From NCBI GenBank assembly GCA_025200525.1, contig CM045770.1, positions 85,460,084 to 85,524,083 on the forward strand: a stretch of DNA of 64,000 nucleotides, given 5' to 3'. Below are positions 48,059-59,248 of this stretch, piece by piece. A program made the translations under genes and the position numbers. Every line of letters begins with the position of its first letter. Within the stretch, counting starts at the first letter, position 1. Source of the stretch: Camellia lanceoleosa. Taxonomy: Eukaryota; Streptophyta; Magnoliopsida; Ericales; Theaceae. Under the pieces are notes generated by a model. The model was not told where the DNA came from. It ran no database searches and saw only the letters and a program-made list of their open reading frames with translations.

Positions 48059-48650
48059 TGATAGGGGAGTTTGCACCAATCAAACGGGCCGAACTAGTTG
48101 TGACTTGGGTCTTGCCGTTAGATTATGCGATTGAGTTGGCATAGCCGAGAGCAGTTTGGCCGAAGTTTTAGATCATGCAGGTGAGTTAGCCCGAGGTCCG
48201 AAAGTTGGACCGAGCTAGTTGTTCTACGCAAATCATTAGCCGAGCTAGGTGAAGCGATGGTGCAAGGTCGAGCAAGGTCAGTGGGGACAAATGGGTACGG
48301 CTAAAGAAGTCGGCTAGACATCTCAAATTTTGGCCAGTCGAGAGTAACGTGGTTCCAAGGGCAGACTGTAGTACCATGTAGGAAGTAACTTGGTAGGATT
48401 TGCTACGTGGCCCAATTGGAATGCAAGGAGAGGAATCCACTAAAATTACGCATCAATATCGTTTGGCGGTTTGGCCAAATATTGTTTGGCAGTATTGACG
48501 CGTATACGTGTAAGGAATAGAGAGGACAGTATGGCCACATGTCCAGAAAAGGACAAGAAGAGTGGTGTGCACAGAAGCTATTTAAACTGGGTGGCGCCTT
48601 CATACAACAGGTTTGGAACATCTGGTTATTAGAGTTACTTACCCATTTTT

Positions 48651-48698
<48 letters not shown>

Positions 48699-48845
48699 TT
48701 AAGCGTGCTAACTTGATCGTCAGAGGGTTTTTTCTACTACACACCTCCAGGTAGCTCACCGTCTTTGTGTTCTTAGGTCACTCGGAAAGAAGTAAAGCTT
48801 GGACACGAAGAGTACAGAAAGCAATGAATATTTCCTCCTCGTACA
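48059..48845 (+). repeat. 5' LTR of the gag-only element
   Basis: Starts TGATAGGGGAGTTTG and ends CTCGTACA. A TATTTAAAC TATA-like word lies at about 48578-48586. A (CT)n tract of about 38 nt at about 48656-48693 is much longer than in the 3' LTR, showing microsatellite growth after insertion. Confidence 0.75.
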
Positions 48846-48847
48846 AT

Positions 48848-48864
48848 TGGTGCCGTCTGAAGGA
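48848..48864 (+). promoter_or_regulatory. Primer-binding site of the gag-only element
   Basis: TGGTGCCGTCTGAAGGA starts 2 nt after the 5' LTR. The TGG start fits a tRNA CCA tail, and the wording resembles the TGGYGCCGTCTG-type site of Tat-like elements. Confidence 0.55.
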
Positions 48865-49130
48865 ATCTGACAAACAAAATCTTGTCCTCTAAGCTTTTTC
48901 GATCATCTTTTATAGCGAACAACGATGACATTCCGCTGTCCGCTATCGACGGCATCACGCCAGAGTCCGTTCAATGTAGAGATGGCCTGCCCACCATTCC
49001 GACGATGGCTGGTGTGGAGACCTCCATGTGATGACTTCCCAAAGATGCGTGAGACAAGCGTGCAAAGAGTTTTGGGCACTCTGTCAGCACAGAAAAGCGT
49101 CGCCGATAGCGAGACTCACACACTCAACAC

Positions 49131-50326
49131 TTGGAAGACAAGCTGAGAGATCAAGATACCATCATCAAGAAGATGGCAGTGGAATTGGAGGCCATGAAAT
49201 GCCAGATGAAGGGAAAGGGGGTCGCTGGAGTGGAGAACCACAGTGAGCTTGCCTATTCTCGTTGTTCCGGCAGTCGGAATAGACGCCGCACCCCTTCACT
49301 CTCCGTCACAAGAAGCTTCAGAACTGGAGACTATGTCGCGTTGGCGGCGACATCTCGTACACAGGACAATAGTTACTACCCCTTATGTCCGACGACGATG
49401 TTGAGATATTCACGCTCCAACCGTTCAAAAAACTCAAGGGATGTATTGGAAGAGCACATTCGACGGTGGGAAGCACAGAGGGTACTTGCATTACAGCGAC
49501 TGGCCCCTAGAGAGCGAGCCAGTAAAGAGGTCATCATGCCACCAAACAGAGAGTTGGTAAGGCTGAGTGTTATCTCTTTTTCCGTAAAGATTGAGAACAC
49601 ACCACTCCCCCCCAAGTTCCATCAGCCAAAGTTCACGCTCTATGACGGAAAGACCAATCCGTACATGCACGTAAGCCACTTCCGGTAGGTTATGGCTGGG
49701 CACAGGCAAAACGATGCGCTCATGTGCCTTATTTTTCCATCGAGTTTGGGCGAGTTGGGCCTGAAATGATTCGAGAGGCTGCAAGAGGAAAATATCAAAA
49801 GGTGGCAGTAATTGGCAGAGGCATCGTGACACAATTCAAGACCCACACCAAAACACCCAAAGAAGTCAACCACATTTTTGGAATCAAGATGGAAATAGGC
49901 GACTCCTTAAAGGCATACAATGCCAAGTATTGGGAGACATTCAATGAGATTCTTGATTGCCTGATGAACTTAGTAATCACCCAATATAAGTGCGGTCTTC
50001 CAGTCAGACATAGACTGAGAGACTCGCTCACAATGAATCAGCCGTTGGCCATGGAACTACTCATACAACACATTAATGAGCACATTCGAGTTGAAGACGA
50101 TGCAACTACAGCTACCATGAAGACAAGTCCGGTAGTAGAGGACAAAAGAGTAGCGGGAAAGATTCAAGCAGTCAAACAAAAGGATGGTCGTGCAAACAAC
50201 CATGGAAGAGATCTAGGGAGTTCGGTTTTGGAAGACGTCAGTAAGAAGGCCAAGGAAAGGGGGAATAAAACTCGCAAAATACAAATAGCCGATCTATTTC
50301 CAAAATGCCGAATACTGCTAATATGA
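49131..50326 (+). pseudogene. gag-like region of the gag-only element
   Basis: Two open frames, 49131-49688 and 49724-50326, with a stop (TAG at 49686-49688) and a frame change between them. The N-terminal part has a Lys/Glu coiled-coil-like start (MEDKLRDQDTIIKKMAVELE). Later wording PPKFHQPKFTLYDGKTNPYM is the usual gag start of Tat-like elements (xYDGxxDPxxH). KTPKEVNHIFGIKMEIGDSL then AYNAKYWETFNEI and YKCGLP are the gag core. A basic region RGNKTRKIQ ends it. No zinc knuckle and no pol domain follow. Confidence 0.7.
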
Positions 50327-50639
50327 AGTTTTATTCTTAGTTTTACTTTTCTAACCCTTTTTACTATTGACGTAATGAAACAAATAGATCGTTTTTTGAG
50401 AAGTGTTGTATTTTTGTCCCACTAAGCAGATTTAGCGTAGTCCAAAGGACAACTGACGATCATTTTGACGGAAAGATCAAAATTTCTTATCGAATTTTTC
50501 TTGGTAAGAGGTTTGTTGATTGTTTTGTTCAACTTTAGAATTCCTTACCGGGAAGATTTTGTTCGGTAAGAGGTTTGTTGATGGTTTTGATCAACTTTGA
50601 AATTTCTTGCTGGGCAAATTTTGCTCGACAAGAGGTTTG

Positions 50640-51508
50640 TTGATGGTTTTAATCAACTTTAGAATTCATTGTCGAGCTAACTTTGCTCACGAACGTTGAA
50701 ATTCCTTGTCGAGTTGATTTTGCTCGCTAAGAAGCAAATTGCCGAGCTAACATTGCTCACCAACTTTGGAGTTCCTTGCAGAGCTGACCCAGCTCGCCGA
50801 CTTTGGAGTTCCCTACCGAGTTGATTCTGCTCGCCAAGAAGTAAGTTGCCGAGTTGACTTTGTTCGCCAATGTTGAAATTCTATGCCAAGCTAATTTTGC
50901 TTGCCAAGAAGCAAGTTGCCGAGCTGACTTTGCTCTTTAATTTTGAAGTTCCTTGTCGAGTTGATTTTGCTCGCTAAGAAGCAAATTGCCGAGTTGACCT
51001 TGCTTATCAACTTTGGAGTTCCTTGCCGAGCTGACCTGGCTCACTAACTTTGGAGTTCCTTGCCGAGCTGATTTTGTTCGCCAAGAAGCAAGTTGTCGAG
51101 CTGACCTTGCTCGCCGACTTTGGAGTTACTTGCTGAGCTGAATTTGCTCGCTAAGAAGCAAGTTGCTGAGCTGACCCTACTCACCAACTTTAGAGTTCCT
51201 TGCCGAGCTGACCTTGCTCGCCGATTTTGGAGTTTCTTGTTGAGCTGATTTTGTTCGCCAAGAAACAAGTTGTCGAACTAACTTTGCTTGCCAACGTTGA
51301 AGTTCCTTTCGCTAAGAAACAAGTTGTCGAGTTGACCTTGCTTACTAACTTTGGAGTTCCTTGTCGAGCTGAACTGGCTCACCGACTTTGGAGTTCTTTG
51401 CCGAGCTGATTTTGCTCACCAAGAAGCAAGTTGCCGAGCTGACCTTGCTCACCAATTTTGGAGTTTCTTGCCGAGCTGACCTTGCTTGCTGACTTTGGAG
51501 TTCCTTAC
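50640..51508 (+). repeat. Tandem repeat array in the 3' part of the gag-only element (left part)
   Basis: Repeated units made of 'ttgccgagctga', 'ttttgctcgccaagaagcaagtt', 'gccgagctgacc', 'ttgctcgccaactttggagttcc' in varying order, roughly 50 and 100 bp long. At least eight copies are visible. Short open frames on both strands reflect the repetition only. Confidence 0.75.
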
Positions 51509-53585
51509 TGTCATGACTTGAACCTGCCCCTAAAAGTTTGGGTCATAATCGGCCGGTAATCACTTGATTACCTTTAGCATCAAACAAACATACAGAGTAA
51601 TTATAGTGATGGGGCCGAAAGCGGAAGTACAATACAAAAGAATGAGTCCATTGAGCTATACTAATATAAAAAAAATGTAACACAACCACGCCATTTACAT
51701 GCCCATGCAAAAGAATATAAGTATCAAAAGAAATTGTGCACAGTGCTTACAAACCCAAAACCGCATTAACAAAACAAAGTAAAGTCAAAGTGTGAAGTGA
51801 GTCCAGACAAAACTCCATCACGGAGAGGTGACTCGATTGGGTCTCAAAAAGGATGTCTCATGAAGCTAACTCTAGGATTGTGCTCCATGCTACGGATTAC
51901 CTTACATGTGTATACATAAAAATTAGGTGAGCAAAGCTCAATGAGTAGTAATACAATAAAATAGTGTAATTGGATAATCATTAGATTCTCACAATACCCA
52001 AAATCGTATAAACAAGACGGCCTCAGGCCCAATCATGCTTCAAAACGGCCTTGGGCCCAATATATAACAAAACGGCATTGGGCCCAATTATATATAGCAA
52101 AACGGCCTCGGGCCAAATATCTAACAAAACGGCCTCGAGCCCAATCATATATAGAAAAACGACCTTGGGCCTAATGTAGCACATGTCGTATAACATTAGT
52201 GAGGTTTCTTATTTCAAACAAATCACAATGTTTGCATCAATCACTGTTCATGGTCTGAGGTACACAATAACAAACATATCGATATGGTATTATTACTCAC
52301 AGTGGGATCGATCTTGTGCCGTTTTTGTTTCATTATTCGTCACACACATCTTGTGCCGTTTCGTCACACACATACATGACCTATACCAAACATGTCACGC
52401 AGATATTTGATAAGTAATTTACTTCAATTGTCCTCTTTTTGTTTCATTATTCACAACCTTTTTTAATGAGTTTCTATTCATCATTACACTCCCAAAAATG
52501 GATAAATAAGGTTGGGAACGCATTCCGGAGGTTGGGGGTAGCAAGGCAAAACAACACAATTTTCTTCCTCTTTGGCCGCACATGCGGTTGATCCAACTGT
52601 TCAAGCAGTCTGGCTCCGCATGAGCCGGGATGGCCGCCGCTCAAGTGTATAGAGAGGAGTAGTTTTAGGCTAAAGTTTTGGGCACTCATGTGGAGCTCGA
52701 GGTCGCATGAGCGGTCTGGGCTCACACAAGCAGCCCGAAAATAACCAAAATGCCAAATCTTCCAAATTCATTTCAAAGCTCAAATTCATGCAAAAACAAC
52801 TCAAAAACATGATATCTAAGCATGATACAAGTGTAATTCCACATTAAACATATCAATCTTGCATCAACAATAATTTCATGGACTCATTTCCTTCCCACAT
52901 TTATACATTACATAAACAAATTCAAAGTATATAAATCATGAATAATTTTATAACAAAACTTGTTTACATGGATCATCTAAGGTTTGTTTCATGAGTCAAT
53001 CACAAGAGTGAACTTAAATCAACAAAGATGGAGAGATTGGGGGTTCAATCTCATGCCTCTAGCTCAACCCACCATACAACTCAAAACCTTAGCTCAAACC
53101 CTTAATTTTTTTATTTTTTTATTCCTTTACAAAGATGAGTTAGAATCAAAGTTTGTGAGTAATTTTCCATACCTTAATTCAAATCTATGGTTTGCCCATT
53201 GATTTCCTTCAAATCCCTAGCTTTCTCCTCTTCTTTTCTCTCTAACTTACACTCTAGGGCTCTCAAGTAACAATGAAGAACAAAAGGCAAAATATACATA
53301 TAAAACCCAACTCACAAAACATTATTTTAATCATTACGAATTGTTATTTTTCAAAATCTCACTAAAGGCTCTAAAAATCATGCTAGTCATATATACGAAG
53401 TCAATTTTTGTTTATCGCGCCTCTATGGTTCTCAATTTTAGTTCAAAGTTTCAATTGCAACAGATATTCATTCTTTCAATAGATATTTTTCCAAATTCAC
53501 ATATTTTCCATACTTAAACTTGCAAATTCATGTCAAACACATAATCACTTACATAATTAAGCATAGTACGGGTTGGGTTATCACA
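51509..53585 (-). mobile_element. Solo LTR, 2.1 kb, TSD CTTRC
   Basis: Starts TGTCATGACTTGAACC and ends GGGTTATCACA, which is TGTGATAACCCAACCC on the minus strand, the usual beginning of long plant Ty3/gypsy (Tekay/Del-like) LTRs. Hence minus orientation is inferred. The flanks CTTAC (51504-51508) and CTTGC (53586-53590) are a 5-bp duplication. The tandem-repeat word GAGTTCCTTGCTGAG is restored across the insertion, confirming the edges. No internal region or second LTR is present, so it is a solo LTR. A local array of AACGGCCTYGGGCCCAAT units lies at 52010-52180. Confidence 0.7.
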
Positions 53586-54040
53586 CTTGCTGAGTTGATT
53601 TTGCTCACCAAGAAGTAAGTTGTCGAGCTAACTTTGTTCGCCAACGTTGAAGTTCCTTGCTGAGTTGATTTTGCTTGCCAAGAAGCAAGTTGCCGAGCTA
53701 ACCTCACTCGCCAACTTTGGAGTTCCTTGCCGAGCTGATTTTGTTCGCCAAGAAGTAAGTTACTACGTTAACTTTGCTCGCCAACTTTGAAATTTCTTGT
53801 CGAGATAATTTTGCTTACCAAGAAGCAAGTTGCTGAGCTGACTTTCCTCACTAACTTTGAAGGTTCTTGCCAAGCTGATTTTGCTCGCCAAGAAAGTTGC
53901 CAAGATGATGTTACTCGCCAAGAAGTAAGTTAACGACTTGACCTTGCTTGCCAATTTTGAAGTTCCTTGCCAAGTAGATTTTGCTTGCCAAGAAGCAAGT
54001 TGTCGAGTTGACTTTGCTTGCCAACTTTAAAGTTCCTAAA
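53586..54040 (+). repeat. Tandem repeat array, right part
   Basis: Continues the 50640-51508 array after the solo-LTR insertion, with the same 'gagctgattttgctcgccaagaagcaagtt' units. The segment between the array and the 3' LTR (54041-54189) is short and includes a purine-rich GATGAAATTAAGAGGCAAT just before the LTR, a weak polypurine tract. Confidence 0.7.
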
Positions 54041-54189
54041 CTGAGCTGAAGTTGAGTAATCCCAATCATGTTACAATAGAAGGGATTTAAGACCAACGAC
54101 CGAGCAAAGCGAACCACCGAGCAAAGAGTCTAGCTCGGCCTAGTAATGTAATTCTAGTTACGAGAATGCGGATGAAATTAAGAGGCAAT

Positions 54190-54947
54190 TGAGAGGGGAT
54201 TTTGTGCCAAGCAAATAGGTTGAGCTAGTTGTGACTTGGGCCTTGCCATTGGATTACATGACCGAGTTGGCATAGTCGAGGGTAGTTTGGCCGAGGTTCT
54301 AGATCACGCGGCTGAGTTAGCTCAAGGTCCGAAAATTGGATTGGGCTAGTTGTTCGGCGTAGATCATTAGCCGAGCTAGGTGAAGCGATGGTCTAAGGCC
54401 GAGCAAGGTCAACGGGGACAAATGGGTACTGCTGAAAAAGTCGGCTAGATGCCTCAGATTTTGGCCGGTCGAGAGTAATAAGGCTCCAAAGGGCAGACTG
54501 TAGCGCCATATAGGAAGTTACTCAGTAAGATTTGTTACGTGCCCAATCAGATTGCAAGGAGAAGAATCCACTAAAGTTGTGCGTCAATATCATTTGGCGG
54601 TTTGGCCAAATGTTATTTGGCAGTATTGACGCATATACGTGTAAGGAATAAAGAGGGTAGTATAGCCACGCATCCAGAAAAAGACGAAAAGAGTGGTATG
54701 TGCAGAAGCTATTTAAACTGTGCGGTGTCTCCATACGACAGGTCGGAACATCTGGTTATCAAAGCTACTTACCCATTTGTCTCTTTCTCTTTCTTCTCTC
54801 TAAGCGTGCTAACTTGACTATCGGAGAGTTTTTCCGGTAGCACACCGCTGGGTAGCTCACCGTCTTTGTGTTCTCAGGTCACTCGAAAAGAATCAAAACT
54901 TGGACATGAACAGTACGGAAAAGCGACGAATATGTCCTCTCCATACA
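54190..54947 (+). repeat. 3' LTR of the gag-only element
   Basis: Starts TGAGAGGGGATTTTG and ends CCATACA. Aligns along its length with 48059-48845 with many substitutions and a shorter pyrimidine tract. Confidence 0.75.
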
Positions 54948-54952
54948 AGAAT

Positions 54953-55506
54953 CTTCTCATCAAGATCTATCAAATAAGATCCATGTTGAATATGAAATTC
55001 TTAAAAAATAAAAAATAAAAAAATATTGTCAAAATTGACATAAACAGTAATATGTTACTCTGTTTAGCAGTAATATATTATTCTTTACAAAAAATAGATT
55101 ACATATTAGATGAACCAATCAAAAATACACATACATAACATTTTTAAATTTGTATAAAATAAAATAAAAACGTTTCTCGTCAAAAGAGTTCTGTGATATA
55201 TATATATATATATATATATGCATGGGCAATATTGCCCAAGAAAAAAAAAAGAAATTTTATTCTGTTCTTACTCAATTATATGCTTTCTTTTTAGGGAGTT
55301 TATAAAGTAAAATAAATTTGATGTCTTTTTTACCAAATAATGGTCCAATAAAAGAATTTTGACTAAATTTTTCTTACTTTTAGATATATATATATATATA
55401 TATTAATTTATAATATTGTTGTTACTATTATGAGAAAAGTTAAAATATATTGTGATATTTATTAGGAAATAATGTGATTATATTCCATATATTACAGTAA
55501 ATTACA
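54953..55506. other. AT-rich intergenic DNA
   Basis: Two (TA)n tracts lie at about 55197-55218 and 55385-55402. No gene or clear element is visible. Confidence 0.4.
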
Positions 55507-55957
55507 TTCAGTGTGTTTGGTTTGAATTTTTTGGATTAAATTTTTTAAAAACTGAGTTTTTTATTTTTCGTGTTTTTTTTGTTTTTAGTGAATATTTTTA
55601 AAATTTTAAACATTTTTTTTTAATTTTTTGGATACACCTTACTTAGATGTATCTAAAAAGTAAAAAATTTGTGAAAAAATATTTAAAAAAATTAATAAAT
55701 ACATAAAAATACAAAAAATGTATTGAATTCTCGTTTTTTTTTTTTTTTTTTGTATTTTTGATATTTAGTGAATTTTTAAAAGATTTTTTTTCACAATTTT
55801 TTTACTTTTTAAGTATATTTATGTTAGGTATATCTAAAAATTTTAAAAATTGCTTAAAATATTAAAAAATTCATAAAAAATAAAAACATACGAAAAATAA
55901 GAAAGTAAAATTTTCTGAAAATTATTTTTAGAAAAACGAAACCAAACAAACTTATTA
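55507..55957. repeat. Palindromic AT-rich MITE-like repeat (copy 2 of 2)
   Basis: Same family as 8294-8730. The ends GTGTGTTTGGTTTGAA and, reverse-complemented, GTTTGTTTGGTTTCGTT form short terminal inverted repeats, clearer than in the other copy. Non-coding. Confidence 0.6.
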
Positions 55958-56381
55958 GATTTTTTTTTATTTTATTTTAAATACACAATATAACAACTCC
56001 CAAAAAAATACGCAAGGAAATGAAAGATGAAATGGGGAAGGGTCACATGTTAGATAAGAGAAGGTATCATTGAGAGATGACACTCTTACCTTTTAAGCAT
56101 TTAATTACTCACACACTGCCTTTTTATTTCTTGGGATCCTAAAGTCCCCACATGTGCTGCCCTTTTTGGCAACAGATTTGCTAGCGACCTTACTAGTGCA
56201 TATCTAAGCTAGTGCCCCACTCTACTTCATATAGATTGATATATAATTAAAAAGTTAATTATTGCTTCATTAATCTCGTTTTGAATTACAAGTACCTCAT
56301 GAACAGATTGAGAACTAAAGAGTTAGATATATCTACCATGATGTCGACAAAAGCATAGATATTATAATTAGGAAAATGTTA
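55958..56381. other. Intergenic DNA, no gene recognised
   Basis: Slightly less AT-rich around 56030-56230, but there is no coding frame and no element ends. Confidence 0.35.
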
Positions 56382-56790
56382 TGAATTTTAAATAAATTAT
56401 TAAATTTTTTATTAAGTTTTTTATATGGGTGTGAAACTTATACAAATTCTATGTGTGTGGGTCTCATACCCATGTGAAAGGTTTGATAGAAAATTTAAAC
56501 TCTGTTTGGTAGAGCTTTTGAAATTTAATTCTACCTCTTAATTTGATTGTGTTGTTTGGTTACAGCGTTAGAAAATTAATTCCATACCCATTTTTTAAAA
56601 CACTTTTCAATATTCATATGTTACATCACTCAATTCAAACTCTTTTTAAAACTTATACCAAATAAATTTTCCACACTCAAATTATAATTCTAAAACTCAT
56701 AAACTCAATAAAATTATATTCTCAAATCATAATTCTAAAACTCTACCAAACGAAACTTTAGTAATTTATTTGAAATCCCTAACCTAACTC
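56382..56790. repeat. Nested inverted-repeat elements
   Basis: The outer ends AATGTTATGAATTTTAAATA (left) and, reverse-complemented, AGGGATTTCAAATAAATTAC (right) oppose each other. Inside, CTCTGTTTGGTAGAGCTTTT (about 56500) opposes TTTCGTTTGGTAGAGTTTTA (right, reverse complement, about 56757), so one MITE seems to sit inside another. Target duplications were not resolved. Confidence 0.45.
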
Positions 56791-56810
56791 TTATAGTTAA
56801 GGTGGTATTT

Positions 56811-57475
56811 GATAAAGTTAAAAATAAAAAATTGGGAATTGAAAAATAATTATTGAATTTTTTAAACTGAGAAATTATTTGATAAAAATTTAAGTGTTGA
56901 ATTAAAAAAAAAATTTATTTAATATGTTTAAGATCAAATTTGTCATTTATTATTTTCAAATTGTGTATTTTAATTTTTATATTGTGATGGTGATACTAGT
57001 GGTGGTGATTGTATGATGGTGATGGTGGTGGTAGTGGTAATGGTTGTAGCAGTAGCGACAACATGGTGGCTGTGGCGGTGGCGGTAGAGTTAATGATGGT
57101 GGCGGCATAGCAATAGTAGTAGCAATAAAATGATGGTGTTGCTTATATATAGTAATGACAATAGTGATGTAGGAGGTAGTGGTAGCGGCGGTGGCATAGT
57201 GGTAGTAGCAGTAGGATGGTGGCGGCGGTGGTAGCAATAGTGGTGGTAATGATGAGTTTATAATAGTATATATCGATATTTATATTTAGTATTTATAAAT
57301 TAAGTCAGAATTAAGTAAGTTTTATATAATTTAAATTTTTCAAAAGTTTTAGTTTACATTTTAAGAGGCACTTAAATTTTTTAAAGTGATATTAATTATG
57401 ATTATCAAACGGACTTGATTGATTATCACTTAATATATTTAGTTTTAAGTGTTGAATCATATTATTAAACACCCC
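56811..57475. mobile_element. Tourist-like MITE with an internal GGT-type microsatellite
   Basis: The left end GGTGGTATTTGATAA and the right end, reverse-complemented, GGGGTGTTTAATAA are opposed. Both sides carry TTAA (56807-56810 and 57476-57479), compatible with the TTA target of PIF/Harbinger. The centre (56985-57245) is an imperfect GGTGGTRGT/GATGGT trinucleotide tract, which on the minus strand gives a spurious Pro/Tyr/His/Thr-rich frame. Confidence 0.5.
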
Positions 57476-57479
57476 TTAA

Positions 57480-57771
57480 CTATAGATATTATACAACTAA
57501 ATTAGAGTTTTTGGTCTAGTAGTTGTATAATACTACTTTTTAATACAAGGTTATGAATTTAACTCTTATGAAAAGAAATTTAAATTTTTAGTGCCATTTA
57601 ATTCTCTTTCACTGTGAGAGTTGTATGTAATTATTAGTGATTGGATTTAGACTTGGTAATTGTTGACTTTCTAGTTATTATTGGGTTAAGTAATTGTTGA
57701 ATTTTTAACTATTGTTGGACTAGTGATTTGTTTGATGTTATTTTCTAATATTTATAATTATTATTCTATTA

Positions 57772-57806
<35 letters not shown>

Positions 57807-58915
57807 AGAAGAAGATTGTAATATTCTCACCATGTTACTCCCTTTGTTGCAAACCCAAGCCCAACCAAACCCAAGCCCAAGCCATACAAGCAATCGGCAA
57901 TCCTGAAGAAGTTTATGGCATTATACATATTTGAAAAGAAAATTACACAAATAACCATTGAAAGTTGGAAAAAATACAATAATTCTTATATTTTTTTATA
58001 AAATTACAATGAGTTTCTTTAATTTAATTCACATAATACTAAACTCCCTTTTTATCAATAATTCTTTAGATATATGAATGAAATATATATATATATATAT
58101 ATGTATGTATGATTGTTTATTCATGTATCATTACACTCATTTATATTAATTTTGGTCTCTTTAATCTCATGGAAAAGTAAGCTACTAGTGTAATTATATC
58201 AAAATTGTCCAACTTATTACAAATTTTCTAAATCTCAAAAAATGTTAATTATTTACTTATATTTTAAATAGCTTTTGAATGAGTTTTGTCCTTGTTCCAT
58301 TTTTTTCTTTGTTCTTTTCTAAAAATACCTCACATTTTTTGTGTGGTGGTGTTTTTTTTCTTTGGTCTTGTCGAATGACATTGCAGTCAAGCATATGAAT
58401 TTTTTATTTTTTAATATAGTACAAGAATATCAAATAAACTAAACATAAGAGCGAAGGGGCAATGGACAAGGGTTGAAACCAATTAAGGACAAAAACAACA
58501 GAGAAATAAAAGAAATATCTAATTAGTAATTTCTTTGACTCACTCAACAAAAATTAGTAGATGTAATGAACATGATCTTCCTCATGTGTATACACAATTC
58601 ACATACTACAGAGGTGCAGTAAAAATGTTAAAATTTTCTTATTAATAATTTGGTTTTTTGTATTGTTAATCCTAATTTTGTTATCGCAAGCTAATTATGG
58701 ATTTTTACTAAATTAATGCATTAAAAAAAAAATTGTTGAACAAAAAAATTTAAATTTCATTTATCTTGTTCCACACAAGACTATGAAAACTAAAAAGGAT
58801 TAATGATGTTAGACTTTTTTAGTACTACAAGGACATATTTATAGGTGATTCTAAGCACATCCATTAGGAATTGTGCTCTCACAAGTTCCATTTACAGAGA
58901 AATTGGAAAATGGTT
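57480..58915. other. AT-rich intergenic DNA
   Basis: A long poly-A run lies at about 57771-57805, which could mark the end of a retroposon, but no LINE or SINE body was recognised before it. (TA)n occurs near 58085-58105. No gene is visible. Confidence 0.35.
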
Positions 58916-59248
58916 GAGGCCTTGAATCTGAGGCCTCGAATTTGCCTCGAATCTCAATTTATTTATTTTTTATTTTTATTTTTTTTCTTTCTTCTTCTTC
59001 GCAGAACCAGAGGGGAGGGGAAGAAGAGAGAGAGGAAGGGGAGGGGTCCAGATTCGCCGTCACAGCTCGTCGAGCTCTCGCCACCGTCTAATCGTCGCCT
59101 CCGCCTCCAGCTCCTCCTCCTCTTCCTCCCCCCGTGATTATGGCCCCCTCCATCCGCCCACCTCTCTCTTCTTCCCTCCTCTCTCCCTTCTTCCCCTCCC
59201 CTCTGGTTCATTCGAGCCAAATTCGAAGCCTTGAATTCGAGGCCTCTA
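58916..59248. repeat. GC-rich foldback repeat
   Basis: The left arm contains GAGGCCTCGAATTTGCCTCG and, later, AACCAGAGGGGAGGGGAAGA (about 59003). The right arm, reverse-complemented, reads GAGGCCTCGAATTC...GGCTTCGAATTTGGC and AACCAGAGGGGAGGGGAAGA. The arms flank a centre with CTCGTCGAGCTCGCC and CCTCC repeats. Open frames at 58871-59137 and on the minus strand are Arg/Glu/Pro-rich products of this composition and are not credited as genes. Confidence 0.55.

Larger units (their letters stand above)
48059..54947 (+). mobile_element. Gag-only (TR-GAG-type) LTR retrotransposon, non-autonomous
   Basis: LTRs at 48059-48845 and 54190-54947 start TGAKAGGGGA and end TACA. The flanks GGAAT (48054-48058) and AGAAT (54948-54952) are a 5-bp duplication with one mismatch. 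Inside are a primer site, a gag-like coding region, a long tandem array and nothing resembling protease, RT, RNase H or integrase. The LTRs differ by roughly 15% by eye, so it is older than the Tat element at 13245. The array is interrupted by a solo LTR (51509-53585). Such gag-only elements must borrow pol functions from relatives. Confidence 0.75.

Noticed and set aside
56977..57237. Minus-strand Pro/Tyr/His/Thr-rich frame
   Set aside because: A translation of a trinucleotide microsatellite inside a MITE-like element.
57771..57805. Long poly-A run as a possible retroposon tail
   Set aside because: No LINE or SINE body or target duplication was recognised around it.
58871..59220. Arg/Glu/Pro-rich frames on both strands
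   Set aside because: Products of a GC-rich foldback; no start context, domain or splice structure supports a gene.
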